Below are positions 1 to 12,500 of a stretch of 64,000 nt of DNA, piece after piece. The notes below the pieces were generated by a model, which had not been told where the DNA came from, did no database searches, and saw only the letters and a program-made list of their open reading frames with translations. Both the position numbers and the translations under genes were made by a program. The stretch spans positions 16,028,001 to 16,092,000 of the forward strand of contig NC_134025.1 of the NCBI RefSeq assembly GCF_964204645.1. Direction: 5' to 3'. The DNA comes from Tubulanus polymorphus. Its lineage: Eukaryota; Nemertea; Palaeonemertea; Tubulaniformes; Tubulanidae. Numbering within the stretch: the first letter of the stretch is position 1; every line of letters starts with the position of its first letter.

Positions 1-1655
1 CGGCTGTCAATCATCCTCATTGATTCATATACTAAAATGCTCACTATGAAAAAACTATGCCGTGAATCAATCCGGAATTTTTCAGTACAATGTCAGACAC
101 TAGGTACCTTTTTTTAAAGGCTTATTTGTTGTATGTCACTAACAATCAGTTATATAATACTTTATTCATAACTTTGAAGCCACAGGGACTTGTCACAATT
201 GATAGTGAATGAATATAACCAGTATCAATGACCAACCCCAGTATACCTGTATAATAAAAGAACAAGGGTAGCAACTAATCATCAATCTGAAAATGACCTC
301 TCCACTTCAATCGACTGTAATTCCAAAAAACCTCAACCGATTCACATGAAACTAGCTGTAATACATACTAGAAGACTTTCTGCTTCCAACGAGCCTACAA
401 CGATCACTCTACGACAAATATCTCACAACCAAATCAGCGTTTATTTACGGAAGATAGCTCAAAATGGAGGTGTACAGATTCTATGGTGGACAGCAAAAAT
501 GGCAGTTTCTTTCACTTGAACCAATATTTTCGTGGTGAAATTTTTAGAGATAACCCTAACAAACCTATTTCTTATCTGTTTTTTATTTTTTTATGTTCTT
601 CATTGATTTTTCAATTCGATAATGTGTTTTTTAACATTAATTACCAATAAAGTTGTTTTGAAATTGACTTTGATTTGAATTTGCTGTTTCCATTTTCGTA
701 TTTTGAGCTACTAAGCTCTGTAACTGCATGGATTATACAAATAAATGATACAGCTGGAAAGGTATGACTCTTTTCAGAATATGTATGGTTTGTTTGGGTT
801 ATCTCAAAAATCTCACATAGAAAAATCATTGTTGGAAGTGAAAAAACTGCCATAAAAACCGGTAGCAAAATTGTTGAAATCGCGCATAAGATGAAACCTA
901 GATATCACCCAAGATTTGACGTCTAATCCGAGATCACTCTTTGTGTCTGTTTCTTATACCAATTCGATCGGATGACCGATAAATCACGAAAAATTTTAAA
1001 TGATTTACGAGCACTGCTAATCCCTAGAGAACACGCACCAAGCAAGATGGTGGCGTCTCCATACCAAAAAACGATTGGGCGTTATCTGCCTAGCCAAAAG
1101 CAATAAGGCTAGTGTATTAGAACGATAACCACATTCAAACATGGTGAACGGATAATAAGATAAAAAGCCACTATCTACAAATTAATAAAATTTATAAACA
1201 ATAATTTATTTATTTAATTTAAAATATATATAAGACACGACGTTCAAATCTCACCCTAGAGATCATCGTCAGGTATCTTATTAAGGCTAATGTATTTTCC
1301 CAGGGAATGTATTCGAAGCAAATACCCACACATCTTGTTTTGCAGTACCTATGTGGTATTTTCTCTTCTTTCCAAAAATAGACTCATTAATGTCAACTTG
1401 CATTGTGTCAATGCTATAATCGGGACATTTACAACAGGGTTTTTCTGACTGATACAAACGTCCCTCGTTTTATCAACCCATTTAATTATAGTGCGCTGCA
1501 AAATGTTGACATTTGTTCCAGTTGATAAATTTTAATATCAAGTGAAAATCCCCATCTGATGCAAACAATTGATGTCAGTGACAGTTTAGACCCCTGGAAG
1601 AAGGTGATACATTATAGAATCATTAGACAGGCCAGGTCACACAACTCCACGATCC
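1..1655. other. Gene-free AT-rich DNA
   Basis: I see no supported gene here. Short open frames lack recognisable motifs or splice context. Around 640-670 an AATAAAG-like stretch resembles the 3' tail of a non-LTR retrotransposon, but no coding remnant accompanies it. Confidence 0.5.
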
Positions 1656-1659
1656 CCGA

Positions 1660-1862
1660 GCCACTTAACATTACGTAGGTGAATCTACAAATGGCCCCAC
1701 GATCCCAGCCTCTTGATTAGGTGAATCTACCTTTGGCCCCACAATCCCAGCCTCTCTATTTTAAGTGAATCTACCTTTCACTCGACAATCCAAGCATCTC
1801 TGTACTAGGTAAATCTACATTCAGCCCCACGCTCCCCACCACGTTATATTAGGTGAATCTAT
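1660..1862. repeat. Minisatellite, about 43-bp unit
   Basis: Diverged copies of a unit beginning near AGGTGAATCTAC and continuing through GGCCCCACAATCCCAGCC recur at about 1677, 1719, 1763, 1807 and 1851, a spacing of 42 to 44 bases. It is non-coding. Divergence between copies suggests an old array. Confidence 0.75.
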
Positions 1863-3269
1863 ACATGATATTGCGTTTTGCTCATGAAAAACATTGATCC
1901 TGTCCGAATTGATTCCTTTGTGGTGCAGTCTGTTCCCTTGCTACTTACTAAACTCGTTGGCTTTTTTTTAACAACAAACTGCTGGTAATGTAGCACTTTC
2001 CTTATTCAGGGGAATTCAATGCATTGCTTTTCGGAAGACACAACATTCTTAAAAAAGTGATCACGGTCACGTCGTCGCCCTTCTGTAGATCAGTGCTTGA
2101 ATTGCGAGGGATGATCAAAACTATCCTCCATTTTGTGCGGCAGATTTCTTGGAGCCGATTTCTTGACTGTTGTATATAGAAATACATCAGCTTTTCAAAA
2201 CTTAAACATCAGGTTCGATCACTTAGTAACGGTTTGTAACAATAAATTCAATTTATTAGCCGTCAATTTTGAAAAATCAGAATATGAGGCGTAGTTTTTG
2301 GTTTGTTTTATTCAGAGATTTGAAAATTATCCAGTTCATTCAAATTCCATTAATTGAATAAGAAAACCTAGTAACTATTAGCGACACCTTGCTTGCGAAA
2401 TATAGGTGGAGTTGTTGAGGTTTCCCCATTGCACAGATTATTTCATTATGAAGTCCGTAGGACCGGTTCATGGAGAAATTATTGCTACGATAATCTCAAA
2501 TAGGCCTACTTGTGAATCCTTTTCCGTGTCATAAGAATCTTGTACTTGCAATGTACTTCACGGTTTTACATTTTGGAGATGGAACGGATGAGGCCACTGT
2601 GCCTGTTGTGCCACTGGTATCATCCAAGAATACGGTTCACATCTTACGTCTGAGTGCAGTCATCCATGTATTTCAGTTTTTTATCCGATTTCACGTGAAC
2701 AAAGCCGATGTCCAATTTGAGAGGGTAATTGCTGTAAATAGTATGAACGCTGCCAGACAACCAAATCACAATGGCTGGTGCAAAACAGATTTTTCTGCAG
2801 GTCAGTTATACTTTTTACGTGTCAACGGTCCCAGAGACATTCAATGAATATAAAGAAGTGCATGCATAGGGAATATAGATACATCCTTCAATTTCTTGGA
2901 AAATCTGATGCCTATTTTGCCATCCTTTCCACGTTTAAGTAATTGAATCAAAAGAATGGTCCAATTTCAATTTCAGTGCTTATCAATGCATATTTTTCGA
3001 CTTGGATTAGAGTCATGGTTAAGAATCTAACTTATATCAATTACTTCCAACTCAAACAAGAAACAAAATTCTTAATATGGACTTTCCTAAATTTAGACGC
3101 GTGTATGTTTAATCAGCATCAAAATTAAACATTGGTAGTCTAGATTAGAGATTAAGTAAGCAGAACAAATAAAAAATAGTGAAAACTATTTAATTGAAAT
3201 CAAATGATGGGAGAAGACTGACTGTTTAGAGACAATAAGATCGAAAATAAGGACAGAAAATATCAAGAA
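1863..3269. other. Gene-free stretch
   Basis: No gene is supported. An open frame at about 2512-2847 on the plus strand has no family motif, no convincing splice context and ordinary AT-rich composition, so it is not called. Confidence 0.45.
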
Positions 3270-3690
3270 ACTAGGGGTCCAGGGACACCACGCCCACTTG
3301 GGAAGTGGTTTCAAATGCTCAACAATTTAACACTTTCAATATTCAATGCCCCCTGGTGACCATTTACAAAAACCAATGAACTTGAAACTCACAACAAATA
3401 AAGAATATGTCAGCAGCTATGATTTTTTAATTCATTGTGATATCAAAATATGCCTTGTTACCAATTTAATATGGCAATACTAAGTTATTCTACTATTCAA
3501 CGCCCCCTGGTGACCATATTCAAAACCCAATAACCTTGTAACTCCCCACAATCATCAAACATGTCATGAACTAAAACTTTGCAATCGATCATGGTAACAA
3601 AATATGCCTAGGTACCAATATAACAAGGAAATACTAGGTTATTCTACTATTCAACGCCCCCTGGTGACCATATAGAATAACTAATTTCCT
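3270..3690. repeat. Head plus 154-bp tandem repeat element, copy 1
   Basis: A head containing GGGGTCCAGGGACACCACGC and CCCACTTGGGAAGTGG (about 3274-3335) is followed by tandem units carrying CCCCCTGGTGACCA. The unit landmark ends at 3360, 3514 and 3668, giving an exact 154-bp period. The same head and unit reappear at 27852-28475, so the pair behaves as one dispersed element and not a simple satellite. Pearl/CvA-type elements of bivalves have a similar head-plus-core-repeat plan; that comparison is analogy only. Confidence 0.75.
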
Positions 3691-3772
3691 TAAACCTCTT
3701 ATTATTTTGAGAGTCCTCCATGATATTTGAGCTGCAAAACCAACACAAAGAAGTGGTTCACATGTACATTTA

Positions 3773-4557
3773 CAGGGGCGGATCCAGACCGTATTAGCCG
3801 TATTGCCCAATACGGTCTAGAATTTTTAAGTGCCCTTCGAAATTTCACCGGCAGTATTTTTGACGGCATTATTTCAGCAACCGCTAATTCCGTGTTCGTA
3901 ATCCGGGCATAATTATAAAATTAATCGGTATATACTGCTGCCGAGAAAGTGAGGAGAGATAATCATATTTGTAAAGCCTTTAATCATGATAAATTAAAAA
4001 GGGCACTTTCATTTTGCAAGGGGCACTCATGCTTTAGAAGAGGGCACTATACGCGGAAAATGTTGAAGAAAAGGGCACTTTTTTGCCTAATTTTTAAAAT
4101 TTTAGGGGCACTTTTGGTTTGGAAGATGGCACACGACATAAGGATAAATGTGAAGACGAGGCAATTTTTGCCGATTGTTAACAATGAAGGGGCACTTAGC
4201 CGTATTCTGTATTATTGTTAAGGGGCACTTTTAAAGATTATAGGGGCACTAGGCGAAGTTGGCGACAACCATTCTTTCATGGGTTCGCCAGCTTCATTTT
4301 TTATCCGCATGTGTTGAAATCTTGTCTTGAATTCGTTTATTCTGGATTGCTCTGCTAGCCTCTAGAAGCCCTCTAAAAGCCTTAAAATGGTACCATATTT
4401 TCAAAATTTTCTGGGGGTGGGCCCCCATGCCCCCCTCTAAGGACTTCGCGCCTTCGGCGCTCGCATTGACCTGGATACTGGGTGTGCCCTAAGATCAGAA
4501 AGGTGCCTTTAAATTTCCTTCCAATACTGTCTACCCATCCCCCTGGATCTGCCCCTG
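3773..4557. mobile_element. hAT-like MITE, 5-bp target duplication
   Basis: The left end reads CAGGGGCGGATCCAG and the right end is the inverse of CAGGGGCAGATCCAG, one mismatch over 15 bp. Both ends are flanked by ATTTA (3768-3772 and 4558-4562), a clean 5-bp duplication. CAGGGG ends are typical of hAT-type elements. The 785-bp body has no transposase. It holds repeated GGGCACT words on the left half and, near the right end, a CCCCC-rich stretch followed by CTTCGCGCCTTCGGCGCTCG. Open frames inside have no family features. Confidence 0.85.
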
Positions 4558-4562
4558 ATTTA

Positions 4563-6377
4563 ATGAACAACCAATATGACTTCTCTTTGTTTTGAAAAAA
4601 AACATGCACTTCCTTTCCTGCTGAATTGATCGTTAGCAATCCATACTTTTCCTTCTAACTGAAACTAAGGTACCTCGTGATTTTTCTTTAATCCTAACAA
4701 ATCGTGCAGATTGTGTAGGGAATATTACCGTCAAAATGCAATTAACAAGCAGCTGCCACAAAGAATACAACTTGCTCAGCCATAACAATAAGGAGAAAAC
4801 ACATGAGACCTCTTTATTGTGATCAATTTTCGATTTGAAGCTTCGGTAAAACATTTTATGAGACAGCCTGTAGAATTTGAAAATACATCCTAACCAATCG
4901 GTGTAACTTAACAAAGTTGATAAGTAGCATGTTGAAGACTTAACACAACCAAAGCAATCTTTCAGATTCAAAGTCATGTAATCAACAAGTAAAAACATGG
5001 AGAATAGATGATATGATAAAAACACACTTTGTACGAATTCTTAGATCTAAAATCAAGAATCTATTTAATGAAGAATATATCACCTGCCCCAATCCTGACA
5101 CCAAGTTTCATATAAATCCATACATTATTATAGGCGGTATCATGCTAACAACATTGGCTGTCCTAATGTCCATATTTGATGGCTGATGGCCCTATTTTTA
5201 TTAGGGCCAAACCAACTCACTAAATTTCATAAAAATCCATCACTTCCATAACATTTTCAGTTTTCAATTGAATCAATTCCAAGATTTTAAACTTTACAAA
5301 TCTGTACATAGTAGGTTTCCATTAAATCATATTATCCTAATTCTTCTGCATTTTGCAATTTTCAATGTTGTTCACTTTCTTTTTGATATTGTCTCTATGT
5401 CGAGAATGAATGATGTGCTTGTTTTTCTTGCTCAATACTTTGGCGTTCTCACAATCACTCTGTCCACAGGGCTGTCACCGGTTTTGAAAAATTCTCGAAA
5501 AAAATGTTTTAATCCTTTTTCCTCTTCTCGTGTCCAATTTCTTTTCTTTACATGGCACCTCTTCAGCAAGCTTCTCTTTTTGGGCTGTATAACATCTGAA
5601 AGAAAGTATATGCTATGGGAATATCTGGTATATATGCTAGTATTGGCAAGAGAAACATGGCATGAAGAGAAAATCCGCGTGTAATAATTAATTACGGAGT
5701 CTGTAGATTTCACAGAATTTATTTTGGTCATACAAGATAAGGTGTCTTTTAAGATACGAGCTTGATTAAGGAAAACTGTGAAATGGACCATAAGGGTTAT
5801 TTCCTGTGAAAAAAACCTAGCTTGACCAATCAAAATAATCACTGATGTTGACAAAAGTCAATTTGTAGGCCAAAAATGAAGATATTATTCAAAGGCATGT
5901 AGATTTAATGCAATTCACTAAGCTTGGCGCTATACCCAAAGAAAAAACCACTTACTGAATGTTGTCACACCGGCAATACATGATGCAATTATCACCAGTT
6001 ACATCCTCAATGCGGGTCAGTAGAGGCCCATGCCTTAAAAGTCCACCCATACAAAATATCCAACTGAAATGATTTTAGATCAATTTATCCGTTACATGAA
6101 TTAAACTTTTAATAACTGCAATATGTTAAGAAAGGAAAACCAACAATTGAGTAAAATGAATCATAGATTAATCAATAAAAATAGAATTATTATAAATTGT
6201 ACGTGATTTCTAAACTGAAAAATGTACCGAGTGTTTAAACTCTATACAGCCTTACCTTTAAGGCCTTTTTCATTAGTTTTTGACTTCTCGGTTGTATTTT
6301 CTGAAAATGAAACAGTATGCCTTAGTTTAAGTTGCATGTCTAGGTTGCAACTCTTGAGCTTCATCAAATTTCAAATC
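4563..6377. other. Gene-free stretch
   Basis: No gene is supported. Overlapping open frames on both strands at 4633-5025 and 5268-5854 lack motifs and splice context and look like chance frames in AT-rich DNA. Confidence 0.45.
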
Positions 6378-7032
6378 TTAGGTGCTTTGATTTTAGGATC
6401 CATTCATTAAATATGTAAAACGATAGTGGGTTTGGGTTGCAAAAGTTAATATTGTCCATACGTCTTGGGTTGTGCGTCCATTGATTTCTGAGGTGCTTAG
6501 AATAGATTTAAATATCTATCAACATGTAAAATAATAGTGGGCTGCAAAAGTAAACAATGTCTATCAGTTTTGTGTTGCGCGTCCATTGATTTCTGAGGTG
6601 CTAAGAATAGATTTAAAGATCTATCAACATGTAAAATCATAGTGGGCTGCAAAATTAAACAATGTCCATAATTTTGGGTTGCGCGTCCATTGATTTCTGA
6701 GTTGCTTTGATTTAAAGATCTATTCATCAACATGTAAAACAGTATTGGGCTCTAAAAGTAAATAATGTCCATCAGTTTTGGGATGCGCGTCCAATGATTT
6801 CTGAGGTGCTTGGATTGAAAGATCTATTTATCAACATGTAAAACAATATTTGGCTGTAAAAGTAAATAACGTCCATTGGTTTTGGGTTGCCCGTCCATTG
6901 ATTTCTGAGGTGCTTACATTTAAAGATCTATGAACTGGTTGAATAATAGTGGGCTGCAAAAGTAAATAATGTCCATCAGTTTTGGGTTGCGCATCCAGTA
7001 AATTCTGAGGTGCTTTTTTCAATAACTATTCA
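6378..7032. repeat. About 103-bp satellite, block 1
   Basis: At least six tandem units share GCGCGTCCATTGATTTCTGA, followed by AGATCTAT, CAACATGTAAAA and a GGGCTGCAAAAGTAAATAA segment. Landmarks fall near 6472, 6574, 6678, 6783, 6887 and 6988, so the unit is about 102 to 105 bp. Frames that stay open across the units are by-products of the periodicity. Confidence 0.85.
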
Positions 7033-7443
7033 TAAGACAATCAAAGAAGTCCCACAATTATGGCGGAATGATATGATTCCACCAGATGATGGATGTTAGT
7101 CAACAGCCCAAACGTTGTGGTTTCAACATAATAAATTTTATCATATAAAATTCGAATTGTGGGACTTCTGCAATTATCTACAGCGTACACGGATTAGAGT
7201 GTTTCATTCGACTACTATTTATAGGACATTTATCAAAACTTTTAACTCTACATTCAACGCCGTCAATTACACCCAGGTTTGGATAAGGCAATAATACTCA
7301 GTAAACCAATTCGAAGATAGAATATTGATACTCAATATTTAATGCGAGTCCTGATTTAGGAATTTATTGCTAAAAATTCTTCAAAGTAGCGATCGAGTTC
7401 CTATTAGTTTCTAAAAAGCAGCTTAAACTCACATTTTAAGATA

Positions 7444-7935
7444 AACTTATGAAAGTAAAATAGAGCGCCGCAAAAGTATCTAATGTCGATCAGTTTTGGG
7501 TTGCGTTTCCGGTGATTTCTAAAGACCTTTGAAAGATCTATTTACAAACATGTAAAAAATAATGGGCTGTGAAATTAAGGAATGTCTATCAGTTTTGGGT
7601 TGCAAGTCCATTAAATTATGAGATGCTTATTTCAAGATCTTTGAACATGTAAAATAATAGTGGGCTGCAAAAGTAACTAATGTCCATGGGTTTTGGGTTG
7701 CACGTCTAGTTAATTCTGAGGTGCTTATTTTAAGATCTGTAAACATATGAAATAATTGTGAACTGCTAAAATAACTTATGTCCATTGCTTTTAGGTTGCT
7801 TGTCCGGTGATTTCTAAGGTGCATTAAAAGGATCTATTTAACATGTAAAACAATAGTGGGTTGCTGAAGTAAGTAACGTCCATCCAGTTTGCGCGTTCAT
7901 TGATTTCTGAGGTACTCATTTCAAGATCTTTAAGT
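7444..7935. repeat. About 97-bp satellite, block 2
   Basis: Five more units of the same satellite, more diverged and slightly shorter (spacing about 97 bp), continue after about 410 bp of unrelated sequence. Shared words include GTTTTGGGTTGC, ATTTCTGAGGTGC and AACATGTAAAA. The two blocks are in the same orientation. Confidence 0.8.
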
Positions 7936-8057
7936 ACTGTTCATCAGGGACACAAAGACCAACCAGCCATAAAATTTAGGCTGGGGACATTTCGCCGGAT
8001 AACATTTCATTTTCGTATCGTTATCAAGCCAGATATGGCTTGCGATTGGCTCATTCT

Positions 8058-8515
8058 GGTATCGGAACAATTGCCCCCGGAAAATTGCGCCCTAGGACAA
8101 TTGCCCCCAAATAAAATCTTTTTAATCTTAAAGAAACACAGATATTTACTTCAAATTATTTAGACAGTGAACTTATTCTAGCTAATTACTATAGGACTGC
8201 TTTAAAGTTTTTGATTGGCTAAAGTAACACTAAAACTATTTCCAATAAATCAGCCAACGTTAACTAATGCACTAATAAGTGGACTTATTAAGTTTTCTTT
8301 AATTTGGTAAGTGAATTATAATTACACAAGCACTGATTTAAAGTTTTTGATCTGCACACAACATCAGTAATTCTATATCTTATAGATATATTCAATAATA
8401 CACAAATGAATTTCTAAGTAAAGTATTTAGGTGGTGTTAATCAAAATCAAAAAGGATTTTATTCGGGGGGGGGGGGGCGGGGCAATTGTCCGGGGGCCAA
8501 TTGTCCTAGAATCGC
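8058..8515. mobile_element. MITE with C/G-rich inverted ends
   Basis: The left arm carries GGAACAATTGCCCCC and CTAGGACAATTGCCCCC followed by AATAAAATCTTTTT. The right arm is the inverse: AAAAAGGATTTTATT, a run of 13 Gs, then GGGGCAATTGTCC and CCAATTGTCCTAG. Arms of about 55 bp surround a roughly 340-bp AT-rich centre with no coding capacity. No clear target duplication was found. Confidence 0.7.
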
Positions 8516-8584
8516 TAATTCAATGTGCACGACTTCAAAGAAAAGGTGAAGGAACGGTTTAAAGAAAACATAGCCAAGAGCTTG

Positions 8585-8870
8585 GTAAGGGGCCGTGCAT
8601 CAAGTATGCGTGCTAGAAATTTTAACCCTCTCCCCCAGTGTACTTTTTTTTATGAACCTCCCCTTGCGTACATACTTCTATGATTGACTTCGCTCCATGT
8701 CAAAAAGAATTTTTCAAATCCATGGCTTAAAAAAGGCAAAATTTGGTTTCCTTGGTGTTTCATGCACAATGTAGGTACTATTTAACATAAACCCCCTTAG
8801 AAAAACACATTTATCCCCCTTAGAAAAGTATGTACGCTTTGAGCTCACCTCTCCCCTCTCCATATATATA
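8585..8870. repeat. Probable MITE fragment
   Basis: The segment opens with AAGGGGCCGTGCATCAAGTA, contains C-rich CCTCTCCCCC and CCCCCTTAGAAAA pieces, and closes near AAGTATGTACGCTTTGAG. This resembles short inverted-repeat elements whose ends read GGGCCGTGCAT...GTACGC, but the right arm is incomplete. Confidence 0.35.
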
Positions 8871-9410
8871 TGGCACTACACCTAACCTACATAACCCTAA
8901 TCCTAACCTTCCAGACCCTCTACTCACCCTCTCGACATGATCACATTGACTTAAAGGATGCCACCCACACCAGGAATGCACTGGGATGAAAGTTATCTCA
9001 GTGTTGACAACTAGGCCTATTTTAGTTGCATCCAACTGGAGAGATTGTTCCTTAATTAAATTTGGAAAAACAAAGACTACAGCAAAAGAAATATTAAGAA
9101 AAATACACTGACCTTTTCAATAATAACTTTCACCTTGAAATGTATTGAAATTCTTCGGGGTTCACAAGGAAATTGCATTTCATGGCAAGTAGCCAATGAA
9201 TACACAGCATTTTATGAACAGGGCGTTTTGATTGGTTATTGTTGAAATTAATGCATCAGTGAGCACTAGATGTCACTACCTCCACATACAGCAATGCACC
9301 ATGGATGAAATGTGTCCATGGACATCTGACGTCCTTCATTAACCATTGCATGTCAATCAATATCCATATGAATTATGAGGTGTGATAACTGTTACACATT
9401 GTAACACCAG

Positions 9411-9592
9411 GAAAGTCGACATTGTCGACCAGTAAAACAGGTCGGCAATCACATTCACAAAATAGTCGACATCGTCGACCAGTTAAACAGGACGGCATTC
9501 ACGTTCACAGAATAGTCGACATTGCCAACCAGTAAAAAGAGGTCGGCAATCACATTAACAGAATAGTCGACATTGTCGACCAGTAAAATTTA
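9411..9592. repeat. 50-bp minisatellite with nested palindrome
   Basis: Units of 50-51 bp begin at GTCGAC positions 9415, 9465, 9515 and 9566. Most carry GTCGACATTGTCGAC, an inverted repeat of GTCGAC around three bases, then CCAGTAAAACAGGTCGGCA and a TCACATTCACAGAATA spacer. The third unit has lost the right half-site (GCCAAC). There is no coding content. Confidence 0.9.
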
Positions 9593-12500
9593 CGTAACCT
9601 CACTCGCCTATTGCTGATTAATTCATTCTCGCGCAGGAATATGTGCTATGTACAAAATGTGCTCAGCCTTCTGAACTACTTGTCCCGTCTACTTCAGTTG
9701 AGCCCGTGTCCTTTAGGCATACCAGTCTAATAAAAAGAGCCTCCGAAAACTGGCGAATGCATTATACCCAATGATTGAATTGATAAACAAGATAAAGAGT
9801 TTTAATAAGTTATTTCACCTCTGCGAAAAAATGAAGAATTTCTGGGATAAGCTAATGTGGATTTGCAAATTTTAAATTGAAGTTTTAAGAAATTTGGGGA
9901 ATTATGAGATTTTGCGATTGGGTAGATGATACTTCGACTGTAGTAGTGGTTTAATTTTTTTATTGAAAATTGTCAATAATTGATAACTTGTGACCAAATT
10001 CATTCACTTTTGCCTCTAAGCTGGTCTGCAACTTCATTGCCTCCATGGTTGAAAAAAGAGCTCTTCTGATGTCTGCTTCATCATGACTTCGAGCATATCG
10101 TGTGGCCAAGCCAGCCGGCCCGGTCCCGGGTTTGGCTGTGCCTCGATATCCTAAAAATTTAGCCTTGAGTCTGGGTTGAGGTAGACATTGTCATTTAGAA
10201 TAACTTGTTTATGTTATTCTGTATGAATTACCCGCGTGTCTTGTATGTTGTATTTTCTTATTTTAAAAGTTGTAACTTTATTCAATTTGCGAATTTTATT
10301 CCGGAATTTCAATGTAATAAAGAATTGAATTCAATCGTCACCTAATACACTTGCCATCAGAGGACGCTGAGCCGTATATAACAGCTATGCTATTATAAAT
10401 TGCTAATCTCATGAAACCTGCATACCCCTAATATCGAACATATTTTCTACATTTGAGTATTGAAATTATATGATTACACATTTTCATATTGACTGCTTGT
10501 AGCCGCCGATGAATTTCACGCCGGCTACACAGATTGTAGATAGCTTTGTCATTCCACCAGCATCCCCATGTCAGGTTCTGACTTTTATATCAGACTTCTG
10601 CATCGTGTATACATCCGCCATTTATCCGAATAATCCGATTTACTTATCATTTCTATTCATGCCTGCCGCTTCTGATATAATCATACATCTTTTACTATTA
10701 CAATACGTCTTCTAATGATATTTAGTGCAATATAATATTCCAATGTTCAAATAGAGGTCATTATATAATCACAGGAAGCCATTATACATCTTTGTCCATA
10801 ATATTATGCCAAATAGCTTGTATGTGTACACATAGACCTGTGAAGTTTTGCACATCGATTTACGGTTGTTGTTTGTAAAATGACGCTGAATTGTTAACAT
10901 TGTTTAGGTTTCATAATGGTAACGTTTTATAAAGCGTCAAAAAAAATGAAGGTGGAAAAGGAATGTAATTACCTTAACTGGACAAAAACATACCTCCAGT
11001 GTAGACGAAAGTTTCCTCGACATTTGTGCCAATGGATGTTCAATTTCTGGCAGTGTAACAATAGATGGGCTCTGAAATACAAATAACGCGGATAAATAGT
11101 AACACACTTTTAATTGTCACTTTGGTAATTCTAACCAATTTTTCAGCAACTGACCCCTGCAGTGTCCCATTGAACAAGGCAATTTTAACACGTAATTCGG
11201 TTCAAGTCCAGTATAATGTGGAATAGTTCCCCGCCCAAAGATACATAATAAATAATTTACAGGCAAAGTGGTGGACCTTTCTACTATCTAGAAGAATGTA
11301 CAATTATACATGTATTCATTTTGATTTTAACTTGCGTGGCTGTTAGTTTTGGTTTAAATATGTCCAGAAAACTATAATGGCTCTGGGAAGCATAACACAA
11401 ATTTTGATATTGGCTGTGTGTTTTAGCAATTCTTTGTATTTAGCATAAAAATTCAGGAAGCCAATTAAACAGTTCCAAAATTATCATTTTAAGCCTACCA
11501 ACTCATTTTATTCCTGATGAATGTGGCAATATTTTCCTATAGGTTTAGATTTTGTTCAATGCTCTATCCAATTAATCCAGCAGTTTCAAACGGCATCTTG
11601 AATGCAGATAGGAATAGATGATGAGACAGCACAAATACTCATCAGAAAGTGACAAACCATAATTTATCGACATTTTGAAATTTTTTAAAATTGCCATATA
11701 ATATGTTTTTAGGACAAATAAACGTTGAATTTTATCATACGGGAGTCCCCTACAATTTTTAGGTCTGTGAACAATTTCAAGCTCAAACATTCTGAACTTA
11801 ATATTTTCTGAAAATAGATCAAAATTTAGGTTAAAAAACAGAAAATATCAAAACTTTATTGGTAATTAACTATTTTTAAAACGATAAATTTCCCATTCTT
11901 GAAGATCTAAAAACCTTTTGAGTATGTAGAACTAAGTGGACACCTCCCACTCCTTTGCTTATCCCTATACCGTAACATATAGTGCATAAATATACATTTT
12001 TGTTATGGTTTTACATCAAGAAACAGCGATTTTACCAGACCTTGACTAAGTTATATAAGAAGGTAAGTATCCATCGACGGAGGGTAGACTTGGGATAAAT
12101 TACTTAATCATAATGAATAATAATAAAGTTGTTTTTCATATTGAATTTTTATTGAGTCTGATATATCCATTAACTTCCTTTTGTTAAAGAAAATAGCCCC
12201 GTAAAATGTGACTTTACGATAGATTATACGACAGAAGGAAGTAAGTGGACGTACTTTGATAAATATGCCAGATATTTAAATGATATTTTCTGACATAATG
12301 AAGATCTAAATCTCCAAGAATCCTGCATTTAATTACAGAAATGACTTCAAATATAGGTAGGGGGATACTTAAACACTATGAGGTATAGTGATCTGTGATT
12401 TTTGTGTTTGGAGGGGCAATGGTTTTTAACGAAAAATCTTTAACGCCAAATTTCTCAAAACAGTACACAATGAACATACACCCTTTTGTCAGAAATGGGC

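Noticed and set aside
2512-2847. 111-codon plus-strand frame
   Set aside because: No motif, no splice context, AT-rich gene-free surroundings.
4633-5854. Overlapping 130-140 codon frames on both strands
   Set aside because: Low-complexity Phe/Ser/Leu content without family features; chance frames.
6497-7824. Short frames with similar proteins on the minus strand
   Set aside because: They are the same satellite unit read repeatedly; no start, splice or domain evidence.
9411-9592. Repeat-spacer pattern resembling a CRISPR array
   Set aside because: The spacers are also repeats of each other, only 3-4 units, and the context is eukaryotic; it is a minisatellite.
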